NCBI GenBank assembly: GCA_030068145.1
Contig: JAPJBO010000058.1
Coordinates: forward strand, 248,001-312,000
Source of the DNA: Diplonema papillatum
Taxonomy: Eukaryota > Euglenozoa > Diplonemea > Diplonemida > Diplonemidae
DNA length: 64,000 nucleotides
Direction: 5' to 3'
Below, piece by piece: positions 23,430 to 35,489 of this stretch. A program made the position numbers and the translations under genes. The number at the start of each line of letters is the position of its first letter. Position 1 is the stretch's first letter. The notes under the pieces were generated by a model. It was not told where the DNA came from and did no database searches. It saw only the letters and a program-made list of their open reading frames with translations.

Positions 23430-23715
23430 GACACACTCGCGTCCGCACGCCTGTGTTTGTTGTTCCAATCACGTCTCGAGGGCATGTATGCAAGTCGATG
23501 CTAAGAAGCGTGCCGCTGTATCATCCGTCGTCGGCAGAGCCGCGAAGTTGCCGGCGCATTGAACTGACTGTCATAGCGCATGCAGACACACCTGCGTCCG
23601 CACGCCTGCATTTGTTGTTCCAAGCACGTCTAGAGGGCATGTATGCGACTCGATGCTAAGAAGCTTGCGGACACACCTGCGTCCTCACAAGAAGCGTGCC
23701 GCTGTCGTCGGCAGT
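23430..23715 (+). pseudogene. Two decayed tandem copies of the LicD-type terminal exon
   Basis: Exon text near 23200-23325 (CTGTTCCCGAGACACGTCCA, GGGCAAGTCGACGGCAAGAC, GTCGTCGACAGAGCCGCGAA) reappears as TTGTTCCAATCACGTCTCGA, GCAAGTCGATGCTAAGAAGC and GTCGTCGGCAGAGCCGCGAA at 23458-23545. It reappears in part once more at 23610-23715, with a period of about 154 bp starting at TAGCGCATGCAGACACAC. The copies start immediately after the stop codon of the gene and are frame-broken, so no protein is expected. Confidence 0.7.
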
Positions 23716-24786
23716 GCATTGGACATCCTGTCGTGTGCATACAGTCACACGGTCACAACAATCTTGCGGGTTGCCCTACAATGTATTACGGCAGCGTGTT
23801 TTGGTGCTTCCACCTACACCGCATCCCGACAGACGACGAATGAATGGACTCTTTACACTTCACAAAACCTCGCAAAACGCCCGTTTTCTGACACGAGGGG
23901 AGTTTTGATTAAATCTTCCGTTTCTAACTCCTCTCCGATTGTTGAAGTCTTTGGTGACGATCCCGCAGAGCAAAACCTACGACACCCGTTTCCTCCAGCT
24001 GCAAAACTTTTGCTGGGGTCTATGCTCTGTATGTTGTTGCCAAGAACGGGACTCTCGCGCTCAGCAGCCGATCGGAAACAAATGACAGACAAGTGTCGGG
24101 CGGGGGGTTGACACTTCCGGTCCGAAGTCTGTCGTTTCAGATTGAAGAACTTAACTCTGTCCGGACGAGGACTAGCACTTACACAAGCCACTATTTCCCG
24201 TTGCTGTCTCGAACCACATCGTAACTTTACCCCTCGCGTAGACGTTCGTGGTAGCCACACGAGAATTCTGTTTGACTTTTCTACGTTCAATCCGCATTCA
24301 TCGATTTGCAGCACACGACAGCGAACGAAGCCGTGGACGGCTACGAGGAGGAGAGCATTGTCAGCACGTTACAACTGACACCCGCCGTAGTCGAACGGCA
24401 GTAAGGCGACTAGAAACTACCCCGCAGAGAATGGTCCCTGCACTTTAGCTCTAGGTCACACGATCGACAGCTGCGGCGTGAGAGAAGCACAACCCGCGGA
24501 TTTAAGCGCGACGAGCTCAAAGAAGAGAAGAATGTTCATTAAGCATCGTCACATAGCGAATGGTTGACATACCCCACACGAACCGCAGATGAAGCTGGGG
24601 TTTGGTGCCAAGGTAAAGCGCACAACGAACCAGCTGCCCACCTTTCCTGTGTTGCGCAAACCGCGAACCTGAACCACACACCACCTGAAGGCGAGAAACA
24701 GAGGAAGGAAAAACAAAGAATAAGGAAGTACAACAACACAAAGCCCCAAAAAGAACACAGAAAAAAGCACAAAAAGTAGCCCACAG
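23716..24786. other. Intergenic region before the RING gene
   Basis: 23755-23815 holds a repeat fragment (CTTGCGGGTTGCC, CAGCGTGTTTTGG) shared with 13825 and 30910. The remainder to 24786 is unannotated. The 3' splice-type CCCACAG lies flush against the ATG at 24787. Confidence 0.4.
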
Positions 24787-27700
24787 ATGACCGACGGGGA
24801 CGAGCTGGAGAAGGACTTGGAGTCCGTTCTCACCTGCCCCGTCTGCCTCGACCTTCTGGACAAGCCGTACCGTCTAGATTGTGAACACGCGTTCTGCCAA
24901 ACATGCTTGCAGAAACTGGTCAAGAGTGACAGTGCGTACTTGGTGTGCCCAGCATGCCGCGTGTTCACGACGTTGAAGCTGCCCGGGTTCCTCGGTCTAT
25001 CGAAGCTGCCGATGGACTTCAAGCTGGCGGACCTTGTGGAGCGGTATAAGCGGAAAGTGAGGCAACACCATGCAAGCGACGAGGAAGCGATAGACGTAAC
25101 CCCGCGATCACTTCCCGAAGGGCCACAAGGCACAGAAGAGGCCGGCGGTGACCTCGACGACCCCCCCGTGCACATCACTGTCGAAACGTGCTGCGAGGTT
25201 CTGCACGGGTTTGTGGCCTACAGCCTCTCGGTCCGACGGGCGAAAGAAGTGTTCGAGGCTTGGAAGAGCCAGCTTTGGCTTTGCCCGACCGACTTTCCGA
25301 AGCGAGCGACGCTTAAACACGTGCGCATGGTCTCGGTGCCGTTTTACGTCTACTCCGTATCGACCCACGTGCGGTTCAAAGCCGAGCTGAGCTGCCCTCA
25401 AGACGGGAAGTCGAGCCTGCCGCCGGCCAAAGTGAGTACGAAGACGGACAAGACGCGGGCATCCGTCGACCTGCCAGCCAACTCGGACCCCTGCAGCAAC
25501 CACCCGTCGCGGCGATGGATCCTGGGCGTCATCGGCAGCACTGTGACCCTCGAAACCATCCGGGACTTGTCAGCCGCAGCGGACCAAGGCTGGAGCACGT
25601 GGCTCTGGTCGACCCTGTCGACTGTAGTCCCCCATCACCACCTCGCCGGCCGGGCGCCGCCCGCGCCTGCCCGCGCGACGTCTCCCGTTTGCCGCGCGGC
25701 TCCAATGCCCGACGAGGCACCCTCCTCCAACACTTCCACGTGCTCGACCGAGCACAACCCGCCCATCACCTCATCCTCCGCATCCTGCACCAGTCCCGGA
25801 ACAAAACCGAAGCACAAAATCCTGGTTGACAACCTTGAGATTTCGTCGAAGGTGCCTCACCTTTTTCTCCCCGTCCCCCCACACTCCCAGTCCCAGTTTG
25901 TATGCAACATCTTCTTCGAAGAAGACTTCATGCACGAGAGGCAGCGTTCTGCCTCAGCATTATACTAAGGTTTCCCCCTCCATCACATCCTTTACGGGCA
26001 CGTTCTTGCAATTCCCCTCCTCCGCGGATCTTGCAGACGCACGCCGCCTTTCTGTCTGCAGTCAGTCAGGTTCCACGCTGATGGATGGTCGGCCGTTGTT
26101 GTCCGTGGCTAAAAGAGAGACCGCACGAAGTTGGGCTGGAGAAACGACCCCAATCCCTAGAAATGATTCCAGGCACTCCTGCTAGCTAAATCACATCATC
26201 CAACACACAGGTCGGCCAAACATACGTCTCCTCAACGCAGCCCATGCAGCGAAAGCTCAAGATAGAAGGCGTGCATACCAACGAGTTCAGCAACATCGTC
26301 GTCTGCGCCTCATTTGCCGTCGACAACGACCTCGTTGCAGTATGTTCCCCCCTTTCCTTTAAGGCAAGCGAGTGATCGCTCATCAGATCCCACAAACCGC
26401 TCAGTGTGCAGAAGAAGTGCATCCGCACAATATTGTTCTTATTGACCAACCCGCCAGTTCCTTCGTGAAAACCATAGTGGAGCCGCAGTTTGACGCCTTT
26501 GGACCGTTACGGCCGATGGGAAGGTGCTCGAAAGCGCGGTTCATTCACCAAACTGGGCACCACCCAATGTCGCCAACGTGTAAATTACCGAACAGCCAGA
26601 TTGGCACGTTCGGTATTAAAGCCCTACTCGCACCCCCACCCGCAGGCGCAACTGAAGGGCCACAGCAAAGACAGCGACCTGAAAATCTCGCTGAAAGACG
26701 CGTTCCTGGTGAAGCACTCGCCACCGCAGCAGGGCGAGATCGAGGCCTACCTGAAGAAGGTGCTGAGCCTGATCCAGCAGAGCAGCTCGCTGAGCAGCAC
26801 GGCGGCGGTGCCGAGCACGGCGGCGGAGAAGCCCGCGGCGGAGCCGGCCGCCGGAAAGCGCGAGAAGCGCGACAAGAAGCAGAAGAAGAAGAAGCCGAAA
26901 AAAACCGAGGCCCGCAACGACCCGGGCGCCGCCCTCGACGAGATGCTCCGGACCCCCGCCGCCTCCCGCGCCGCGCCGGGCTCCGCGGATGACGGCTTCC
27001 CCGAGCACCTGATGTACACAGACGCCGCCGACGACGTCAACGACTTCTTCGACGACACGTCGCCGACAGCTTACTTCCCGACCTCCTCTGCGCCGCCGAA
27101 AACGACCTCCAGCGGCAGCTACGACGACGACGACACGGCGCAGGACGCCGCGCCGCGGATGTCGTCAGTGTACGATGACTACGAAGGGGCTTACCCTGCC
27201 GCTTCCACGACTGTGCACGCCGCCGCGGCGCCCGCCCATCAGGGCTCGATGATGAGCACCGGGTCATCGAAGGGCAACCCGACGCACCCCACTGGATCGG
27301 ATCCCGAATCCGCCGACGGTACCGGCCGGATAATAGCGCCGATGGAGGAAAACTACTTCGCGTCCCAGACGACGGCCGACGAGGGTGCCTCCGTCGATCC
27401 CATCACGACCTACGGCGAGCCCGAGGTGCTGGTGCCCGAGCGGCGGTCGGAGGACGCGTGGAACGAGCAGATCTGGCCCCACGTGCAGGAGAAGGAGCTG
27501 GAGTTCACCAACGGCGTCATCAAGGCGATGGAGCCGAAGAACGCGGTTGTCACGAGCAGCACCGTCGAGCTAACAGTCACCGACTTGAAACAGCGGTGTG
27601 CCACCCCCGCCTCTGTGGGAACCTCGGAACAGAAGACAACACCGCCATCAACTTCGCCTAAAGTTGCATGCGCAGCTGTTTCACCCCTCGAGTCAACCTT

Positions 27701-28373
27701 TACATGGATCATCCTGTGAGGAGACCGGAAACTCTCCGGAGAGATGGTCCCAGCACTCGTCTCTTTCCCTCTATCTCTCTTTTTTTGTTCGCGAGGCAGT
27801 TCAGTTCTCGTACGCAAAGCGGGGCGCGTTAGCTAAGCTTTATCGCATCCCCATTATCGTGCCCCAACCGTATCTGACCATCTTGCATAGTTGCTCAACG
27901 CGTTGTGAGCTCGAGAAAGAAAAGATGGTGTAAAACCACCGACAAACACAGAGCGATTCTCGTTCCTTGCTACATTTGCACGTACGTCTACGAAGGTAAG
28001 CAATACGACGTCATCATCCACGGCCGGACTGGCGAGGTGCACGGCAAGCGCCCGTGGCTCGGCTCCAGCGCGTACGACTCCGTCAAAAAAGAAGTGGAGG
28101 GTCAGGTGATAAACGTCAAACACTACATCGAAGAATCGCTCGATCACCTCGGTATGCCCAGCGTCCAGCCGTCCTCGATCGCGCGACCAAATTTTTTTTG
28201 CCGAGGAATTCCATCTCCAGTGTTCGGGGGCCCCTACCCAGAAGTCTCCAGGAGCAATCCGCACGGTGCAGCGGATCCAATGAACCGCCTCTCTCTCGTC
28301 CCCCCTTCCCCTCCCTGTAGGGCGTCCATTCTGGGGGTGCTGCGCTCGCCGCCGAGCGGTCTGGCCCGCTTAG
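24787..28373 (+). CDS. RING finger protein with a split PFYVYS / HGRTGEVHGKRP domain, five exons
   Basis: Model: 24787-25431, 26211-26339, 26646-27595, 27952-28151 and 28321-28373; all junction phases agree, giving 658 residues. Residues 14-58 form a C3HC4-type RING (CPVC, CEHAFC, CLQKL, CPAC), pointing to E3 ubiquitin ligase activity. After it comes a domain seen in zinc-ribbon proteins often labelled superfamily II helicase-like: MVSVPFYVYSVSTHVRFKAE (exon 1), FSNIVVCASFAVDNDLVA (exon 2), AWNEQIWPHVQEKELEF (end of exon 3) and LVPCYICTYVYEGKQYDVII with HGRTGEVHGKRP (exon 4). Between exon 2 and the end of exon 3 sits a long Lys-, Ala- and Asp-rich insert. The donor GTGAGT at 25432 is preferred. 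Reading on to 25968 also stays open and the next exon would still be in phase, so a longer exon 1 is possible. The last exon (stop at 28371) is the weakest part. Confidence 0.65.
25900..26110 (+). repeat. Repeat family B and family C pieces in intron 1 of the RING gene
   Basis: 25900-25985 has CATCTTCTTCGAAGAAGACT, GAGAGGCAGCGTTCTGCCTC and ACTAAGGTTTCCCC (family B). 25995-26030 is a family C tail (GCACGTTCTTGCAATTCCCC) and 26038-26110 a family C head (CAGTCAGGTTCCACGCTGAT), so head and tail are in swapped order. Confidence 0.6.
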
Positions 28374-30140
28374 ACGTCCAAGCCCCTCGTTCGCTTGGTG
28401 GGGGTTTCTCCGGCCCTGGGGCCTTCATGGGGGCGTCGCCCTTCGGGCGCTGCCGCAATACGACTACTCCCAACCGTGTTTCACGACGTCAGAAATTACC
28501 CGACACAAGCCCTTGACTCAGAAGCCTTCACAGTCAGATGCAGATTACGGGACTTGCAAACCAAAGTGGGGTTCACTCTATGCGGCTATCATGGCGTGGT
28601 GTACCTCCGACAACGAACACAGCACACAACCGCCTTCTTACGTGATGCCTACGTCAGGGCAAGCCCGCGGTGCCCCCCGTGTGGGAGTCATGCAGTTCTC
28701 GCGATTCCACTCTGCAGTTTCGAAACTGGAGGTCTTGGCAAGAGAGACGCCGGGAAAAGGTCAGTGGGGGAGAATATATAAAGGAGAAGTCCTTCGTCGG
28801 GGACACCTTTCGTCACCGCTCAACTTTTGCCCCACCCGCGTCGACCGTGGGACAACCGTAGTCCGACGACACCCGACTACCTTGACCATTCGCCCCGGGC
28901 TCGCCAACTCGGATCTGGAACGAGTCTACGGAAAGGAGGGGTCCTTTGACCATTGCATGACCATTGGCACGTGACCGATTCAGTTTGGCATTCCCTCCAT
29001 TTTTTTCGTACCCCCGTCAGGATCCTCCCTTCGTACGGGCAAGACGAGCAGTTTCGAACGGCTCTAATCATGAATCAAGCACGAGACTTCCTTTCTCGTC
29101 AAAACGTAGACGGACGAATGACGAACCCAATTTTCATCCAAGCTTCGTGCGCGTGGAGCCCATGCGCTGCAAACACATAATCTTAGACAGGATCCGACTC
29201 GGAGGGGGGGGAATCTTAGCTAGGGGGGGGGGGGAGGGGCGACAACGAGAAGAGCACGCACTCTTTGGAGGCTTCCCCTTTCTTTTGTTTGCTCTAAATT
29301 CTTTTCCTCTGCGTTCCCCCTTCTTTTTTTTGTTTTGTTTCCCCCTCGTCCTCCTTTTTTTGTGTCTGGCAAAGCCGCAAACCCCCTGTGCCAAACTCTT
29401 CTGTTGTGCTATTTCTTCTATCCACACTGAGACGCGGGTGAGACGTCTTCTGTCAAACCGCATTTTCCCGTTTGCGAAGGTCCTACTTCTCATTCGAAAA
29501 GTGCAAGCAAACACAAACACTGTCGTGAAAAGTGGAAACAAGCGTAGAAAAAAGTAGGGAAAGCGTGCCAGCCTATATCGTCAACGGGCAGCGAGTCGGC
29601 TGGTGAAAAAAAAAAAAAAAAAAAAAAAAAAACACAAAAAAAAGAACACAACACTCCCGACCACTGCAATGCCTTAACTTGTGATTAAATGAGTACAAGA
29701 TGGATTCCAGACAGTCGAAGCAGTAAGATCCATTCGCCGGAGACTGAATTTCCAAGAAATGATCAAAAAAAAAAAAAAAGAAAACTGCCATTTCGACAGT
29801 CGTTTTCGACGGGTGACAACCCACTGTGCTCTGCGCACAGAGGAAAGGGAGTCCTTCAGCCTCTTTTGGTTTGCCTGGCAAATTAATGGCTTTGTTTCCG
29901 TCGTTTCCCGGCGCTCGACAAATGCCTTTTCTTTGCTCAGATGTGAGAGAGGCGGCCGCAAGAGGCCGACGCGTCAAGAGGTGGGTGCGAGCGAAAAAGT
30001 GTGCGTCCGTCACCCGTCCCCCGGCAGGGCTTACGCAGCTCTTTTGTCTTGGAGCTAAATACCTACTGAAAATCAGTACGTCGGGTCGGGCAAAAAAGAA
30101 ATAGAGCATAAGCCAGTGTTGCATGTCTTTGCCTCTGCCT
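28374..30140. other. Intergenic, no supported gene
   Basis: A plus frame is open from 28321 to 28974 but has no domain and uneven codon use. Poly-G at 29204-29234, poly(A) at 29606-29640 and 29764-29779. Nothing else recognised. Confidence 0.4.
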
Positions 30141-30152
30141 CCTCTCCGGCCT

Positions 30153-30235
30153 CAACCCTCCAGTGTCGCAGTGGTAACAGCAGGATCTGCCGACCGGAAT
30201 CCCCGGTACTGCGGTTGATTCCCAGAGGAATCTGC
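30153..30235 (+). other. tRNA-like relic
   Basis: GTGTCGCAGTGGTAACAGC resembles a tRNA D-arm with box A. GCGGTTGATTCCCAG, 40 bases further on, resembles a T-arm/box B (GGTTCGATTCC) lacking one base. The anticodon arm does not fold to a 7-base loop and the acceptor ends do not pair, so this is at best a decayed tRNA or a tRNA-derived SINE head. Confidence 0.25.
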
Positions 30236-30246
30236 AGAAAAGATAG

Positions 30247-30347
30247 TACGTGCTGATAACGTACTGATTTCAGCACGTGTACACGTACTGATTCAGCATG
30301 TGTACAAAAAAGAAACTAAGAAAATTAACGTGCTGAAATCAGTACGT
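30247..30347. repeat. Inverted repeat built on GTACTGATTTCAGCACG
   Basis: ACGTACTGATTTCAGCACGTG at 30258-30278 is mirrored by ACGTGCTGAAATCAGTACGT at 30328-30347, with a further near copy (GTACTGATTCAGCATGTG) between them. A related piece, GAAAATCAGTACG, lies at 30068. It can form a stem of about 19 bp. Confidence 0.6.
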
Positions 30348-32198
30348 TCCGCATGCCCCCCGGTATTGTGGATGGGTACTTTGCCCACCTCGCAATTTGT
30401 GGGCTTCGTGTGATTATTTGCCACTTTTATGTGCCACTTTTTCTTTTTCAAATCGCAATTTACAAATTCTTTATTTTTTTTGAAACCCGAAACCAGAAAG
30501 ACCCGGTTTCTGAAACCGGGAAATCGAGTTTCTAAAGTCCCCTGCTTGCCCCACTCGATGCGGGCTGCATGCTGTGTCTTCGCATGGACGTTGTATGTTG
30601 GACCTTCTGCCTTCTGTATTTTCCCATTTTCGGATCTTAGAATTTTAAGATGACTAACGAAGAACCTCCACTCTATGAGACACGACTACAGAGGAGACTG
30701 AAGCGAAAATTGACACACTTCTTTGCCCGCTCCCACGATACTTTTCAGGATGCCTATTCCACGCTGCCGACATACCCTTGCGAAACGGATCTGGCGGTGG
30801 TCGGCTCGCTCGGACGGAACACCCTTTTTCTGGGCAACCAGCGAGTCCTTCTGAAGAAGACGGCGGGGGGGCCGTCTTCTCTGTTGTATTACTAACACAC
30901 TAACACTTTTCATCTTGCGGGGTTTGCCGCAATGTAATGAGGAAAAGCTTAAGGCATTGGCGTGGCGCGTTTTGTTGGTGATTGATGATCAGGACTGCTA
31001 CCAACAAGGAAACAGGGGAGCAACCAAAATCGATCAACCGGCACGCATACACAATACTACGCATTTCTTTGTTCTTTGTGGGCACATCACTAATGATGTT
31101 TGCACAATTATCCGAAGCAGGATGAACGTGCTCGTGGTGTCTGCGCCATTCAGAGTGCTTGAGATACACCTTGAAGGCTTTTGCCAGCACCCGTTGCTGC
31201 CTTTGTCGGACCAGTTCGGGCACTGCTGCCCGGTGGCGAATTTACCGGAGAACCTCCCAGGGAGCCCTGCTTCGGAGCTCTTGCTCAAAACGCGCAACTG
31301 GTCCTACCCTGCAGCCCAACCTCTTGTGTAATATTCACGGACTCCCTTGCTGCAATTTCGCGATGAGCCGAACCACTCTCACATACGCATTTCCTCACTC
31401 ACTTTTACGGCCGCAGCTTCGTTGTGAGCTTCAGTCCCTTCACTTTCCCTGGTCAGCTGACTTTGAGCGCCATGTTGAAGAGATGCATTCTGTGCTGGTG
31501 TACGCAGTGCTTCCCTTTCACGTGTGTGTGTGTGTGGCTGGCCGATTTTGTGGCTGCACGTGACCGCAGGCCGTACCGCTCGTGGCTGTATGTGCCTATT
31601 TTAGAGTCACGATATGGCTGCACGCTGCCGCATGACTGTATGTGCTGCGTGTGGGCATGTGGCTTTCGTGTGGCAGTATATGCCATATCTTTGAGCCACA
31701 TAGCTGCACTGTATGCTGTGCTGCGTGTGGGTGTACACCCAATCTATTTTGAGTCTCGATGGCTGACTCCTTACAGCCTGAGTGTGCATGTAGCGACGTC
31801 ACAAGGGACCTACAGGTAAGCACTGCGTGCGCGCGCGACTTTCTTCGAATGGAGCAGTCGACCCTGCCTTCACCGACCAGGAACGAAACCGTAGTAAAAA
31901 GAACAACTTGCAAGAGCTGCTCCGGTGGGGTTGCAGTGCGTTTCTCCCGCTCTATCTCTCTCTCTTTCTCTCTCTCTCTCAGTCAGTGCGGTAGCGTTAA
32001 CACATGGGACACCGTGTAGGTGGGGCAGTCCCAGGCTTCTTCAAATATTGTAGCTCTCCCTGCCCTCAGTGGGCCGAACGTTTATAACCTGGTTTCTGCT
32101 ACCGCGCCGACCGAACGAGATGACCGGACGAGAACATCACACGGCTACTCCCTTTGCGGATACGTCGGCAGCACTTGGCATGATGCTGAGGCCGCGGG
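30348..32198. other. Intergenic, repeat fragments
   Basis: 30905-30985 has the CTTGCGGGGTTTGCCGCAATGTA block shared with 13825 and 23760. 31595-31765 contains a loose duplication of TATTTT(A)GAGTC(A/T)CGAT(AT)GGCTG, about 147 bp apart. No frame with a recognisable domain. Confidence 0.4.
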
Positions 32199-32224
32199 GT
32201 GTGTGTGAGTGTGTGCGAGTGTGT

Positions 32225-32319
<95 letters not shown>

Positions 32320-32325
32320 TGTGTT
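32199..32325. repeat. (GT)n microsatellite
   Basis: About 127 bp of GT dinucleotides with GA and GC interruptions at the left end and one GA near the right end. The Cys-Val frame through it is not a gene. Confidence 0.95.
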
Positions 32326-32639
32326 TATTTGTTGCTCGTCAAGCCTTCAGACCGGCTATGCGATTTTGCCATCCGTGTGTTGTCGGGCGCTTCGTCATCC
32401 TGCTTCGCATGTTCGCGCACGCTCCTCGTCTGTCATGATAGCGCACCTAGCCCGAGGTGCATGAAAACGCAGTGGCAGTGGTGCTGGCAGGTTAAGGCCG
32501 CGCACTGCAAAGTCACCCTGCTTTCTCGCACCTCCCCCCCTCCCCGAGACCGTGCTAACTCCGGGTTTGATCGAGCCCCTCCCCCGGGAAACCCCACCTG
32601 GCCCTTCCCAAACGATGCTAACTGCACAAACTGCACACG

Positions 32640-32766
32640 GTGGAGTCCAGCCTCAGTAGCTGGAGCTAAAGCTGGAGTTAACAAGCGGGTGCCATACCCG
32701 CTTTCCGGGCGGAAATCTTGCACGCGTTTTGGGCGTAGCACACCGAGGTTGGACACCACCGTGTAG
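32640..32766. mobile_element. MITE-like element, family D, copy 2
   Basis: The ends pair: CACGGTGGAGTCCAGCCTCAG on the left against CCGAGGTTGGACACCACCGTG on the right, about 21 bp with few mismatches. The interior has ACCCGCTTTCCGGGCGG (hairpin) and CACGCGTTTTGGGCGTAG, as in the other copies. Confidence 0.75.
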
Positions 32767-35489
32767 ATGCGTTGTCGATAAACCTTGCCCTTGCTTCGGC
32801 TTCCATCTTTTTAAACCGAAATCAGCGGCTTCGGACAGTGCGCAACTGTGTGGAATGCCTGGAAGGTAAAGGTATCTGGATGGCTGCACGGTCAAGTACT
32901 GAAGGAAGTTACCTACAGTGACGAATCTTAGCCGGCTCTTTACCAGACGGCGGACAAATGGCCACCATCTGCCATTCGTTTTGCGGCTCTCTTCCCAACC
33001 GCTGCCGCTGTTGATGGGGTCTGTAGTTTTAAACCTACCTACCCGCCAGCTGAGAAGGCGTCCTTTCCCCCGATTCCGCGATTTCCTTCGCTTCGTGTCT
33101 GGCTCTCTGTCGGCTGTGGCTCGTGCTTTTTCAGAGTTAAGTTTTCGTGCGCGTTCTCAGCCAGGACCCAACCGCGCCAGGATTACAGGCCGTTAACCTT
33201 TCGTAGCTGACGAGCGCGGCAACCAAGGGTTGCCACCCCCCGAAGTATAATAAGGTCGGGATCAATGTATCTTGCCGGCATACAGCTTGCATTTAAGTGT
33301 AAGCTGACCCGAAACCTGCCAGCAACTGCAACTACTCCATACAGTCTCTCCTCCAGAAAGCCACTCGCGTTTTCTCTGATCTTCCAATGCACGGGTTATA
33401 AATGCCAGTAAGACCCAATTGAAGGCTGGACCTGTGTGTATGCCGACGGGAAAGAGAACCGAGCTGAAACTGAAAAGGGGAAGGAAGCAGCGTGTCGAGC
33501 TACTGCTGGATCGGCGAAACAAAACTCGACCCTGAAAGACCCCCTGATTTGCCGGGAAAAGGGGGGCCCCCAGCAACCCAAAACTCGAAACCTACCACTC
33601 AGGTGGTCCTAAAATGCTCGGGAAATCCAAAATAACTGGTTGGATGCTCGTTTAGGCTGAAATAATGGCTGCAGAATGCAAAAACAAGCAAAATCACCTC
33701 TGAAGATCTCTTTTACCCCTCCAGGGAACTCCCGCGCGAAACAAAAGGGAGAATTGTTGGCCATACGATACAGAGAAGGCAGACCGCGCCCCGTCCGACA
33801 CCACTGCTGAAAAGGGCCAACCGTATGTAAAGTACAAGGATACCAACGACCGAAAACCACAAAACGAACTACAACCAAGGTACTCACCGACGCTCTCTGC
33901 TCGCGTACCGCCCTTTATATCAACGCGTTGCGAAGATAATCCATTGCCCCAGGAGTTCGAGCGAGAGTCCCACTCTTAACAACAGCACATCGATACTCCC
34001 TCGTGTATTCACCGCCTTTAAGAACACTGCATGGAAAGGATAGCATCATTACTGCCGACAGTCACCTGGAGACACCAAAAAAAGTCAGAGTTTGAAGCGA
34101 ACTTTCATTTTCCTTCCAAGGAAAAACAGTCCGCAACGACGAGACAAACAGGGAGGAAAAAAGGAAAAGAGGGGTTATTCCAACTAAAATTCTGGATTCT
34201 CAAGCGAACTATAACTCTAAAATTCCAAAAGAAAAGATGGGGGAAAAAAAAGGGTGTTTGCAGCCCCTTGCTGAAGTGTTGAACACCAGCACCCGACCAG
34301 ACAGTGAAATGGTCGTTACCTTTTCGGGTTTCGCTCGCGACCGTTTCCTGAACAATCCTTCACTAAATCCGCGGTTAAATAACCTGGCCTCAGTGGTGCA
34401 AGCACCACGCGCTCTTCAAACCCATGAAACCTTTTCCCCTTTCCAGGCCAGGGTCGTAGTTAGTGCAGCGAAGCTCGGTCAACCCGACCGGTTTTGCTGC
34501 TATGAAAATGTCCCCTTCACTACCCGACTCCCATCCTCAATGGCCTACGTGACCCTTCACGGACGGGGATATGATCCGCTGTATCTACAGAGTGAAGAGA
34601 CGTCAAACTCCATCTGTATTTGCTGCTGTGAATAGATTTGCTGCGAAAACCTTCCCAACGACCCCGGGCTCCCCGAAGTGGAGTCATAAAACGTGAGCGC
34701 GATCCACAGTTTCCCCCAGAAACCTTTCCGCACCCTGGACTACCTCCATCACCCTCCGTCCGTAAAGGAAAGAGGTAAGGGGGGTGAAACCACAATAAGC
34801 GCTAGAAAATTGGTAGGGGCCAACACGAGCTACCGGCTGTATGTGGACTCCTACCGTTCAAGGCAAAAGGCAGCACCAAGCTGGTGGAACATGCGCCAGC
34901 AGAGTGAAGGCAGCAAGCTTCCATGTTTGCTGGGAAGTTTTGGGGACACCGGCCGAAATTGAGTGACCTAGTTTTTCGTCGTGTTCGCAAAACGTAGGGT
35001 GACTTGACAGGGCACCCTCTCCTGAAACATTTTCTCGGATGGAATTGCCAACTGCGCGACGAGGTGGCTGAGCACTCCCCCTTTTTCTCGATAACCAGTT
35101 CCTGCCTCCTGAGAGGCAGCGTTTTAACCTGAACGCGTTCAGGTCAAAATCGAGAAGATCAACGCTATGTTGACGCTACGGGTACTGTCCCTGTTGCCCA
35201 CCGGAAAAAATTGTACCGTCATGCTGAACTGTCACAAGCAGCGGGTGTGCTGAACCAGTGAACGCTGTCTTCTTGGAGCTGTATTGAGTTGTATCGAGCT
35301 ATGGGAGCTTGGAAAAAGGGCCAGAGGGCACGACTGGTCAGCAGACAATCATTTGTTAAGCGGGACGGCCGTCGACAACCTTTGCCCAAGTGGAACAAAG
35401 CAAGAAGTCAGGGGGAAGAAGCAATTGAGATGTACACGGTTTACCCCCCGTACGGACGGAGGGGGCTGTCAAAGCCTTCTGGGCTCTTT
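32767..35489. other. Intergenic, repeat fragments
   Basis: 33870-33900 (CCAAGGTACTCACCGAC) recurs at 17758. Family F pieces lie at 34060-34110 and 34185-34215. A block GTGGTGCAAGCACCACGCGC near 34395 recurs at 9675. A perfect 18-bp palindrome ACCTGAACGCGTTCAGGT is at 35127-35144. No gene is supported. Confidence 0.4.

Noticed and set aside
25432-25968. Extension of RING exon 1 to a stop at 25968
   Set aside because: Kept only as an alternative: the donor GTGAGT at 25432 joins the two halves of the domain in phase, and the extension ends within repeat families.
28321-28974. 654-base open frame after the RING gene
   Set aside because: Does not match the phase left by the preceding donor, has uneven codon use and no domain.
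30650-30895. 81-codon frame MTNEEPPLYETRLQRRLKRK...
   Set aside because: Codon use differs from the real genes, there is no domain and no splice or similarity support.
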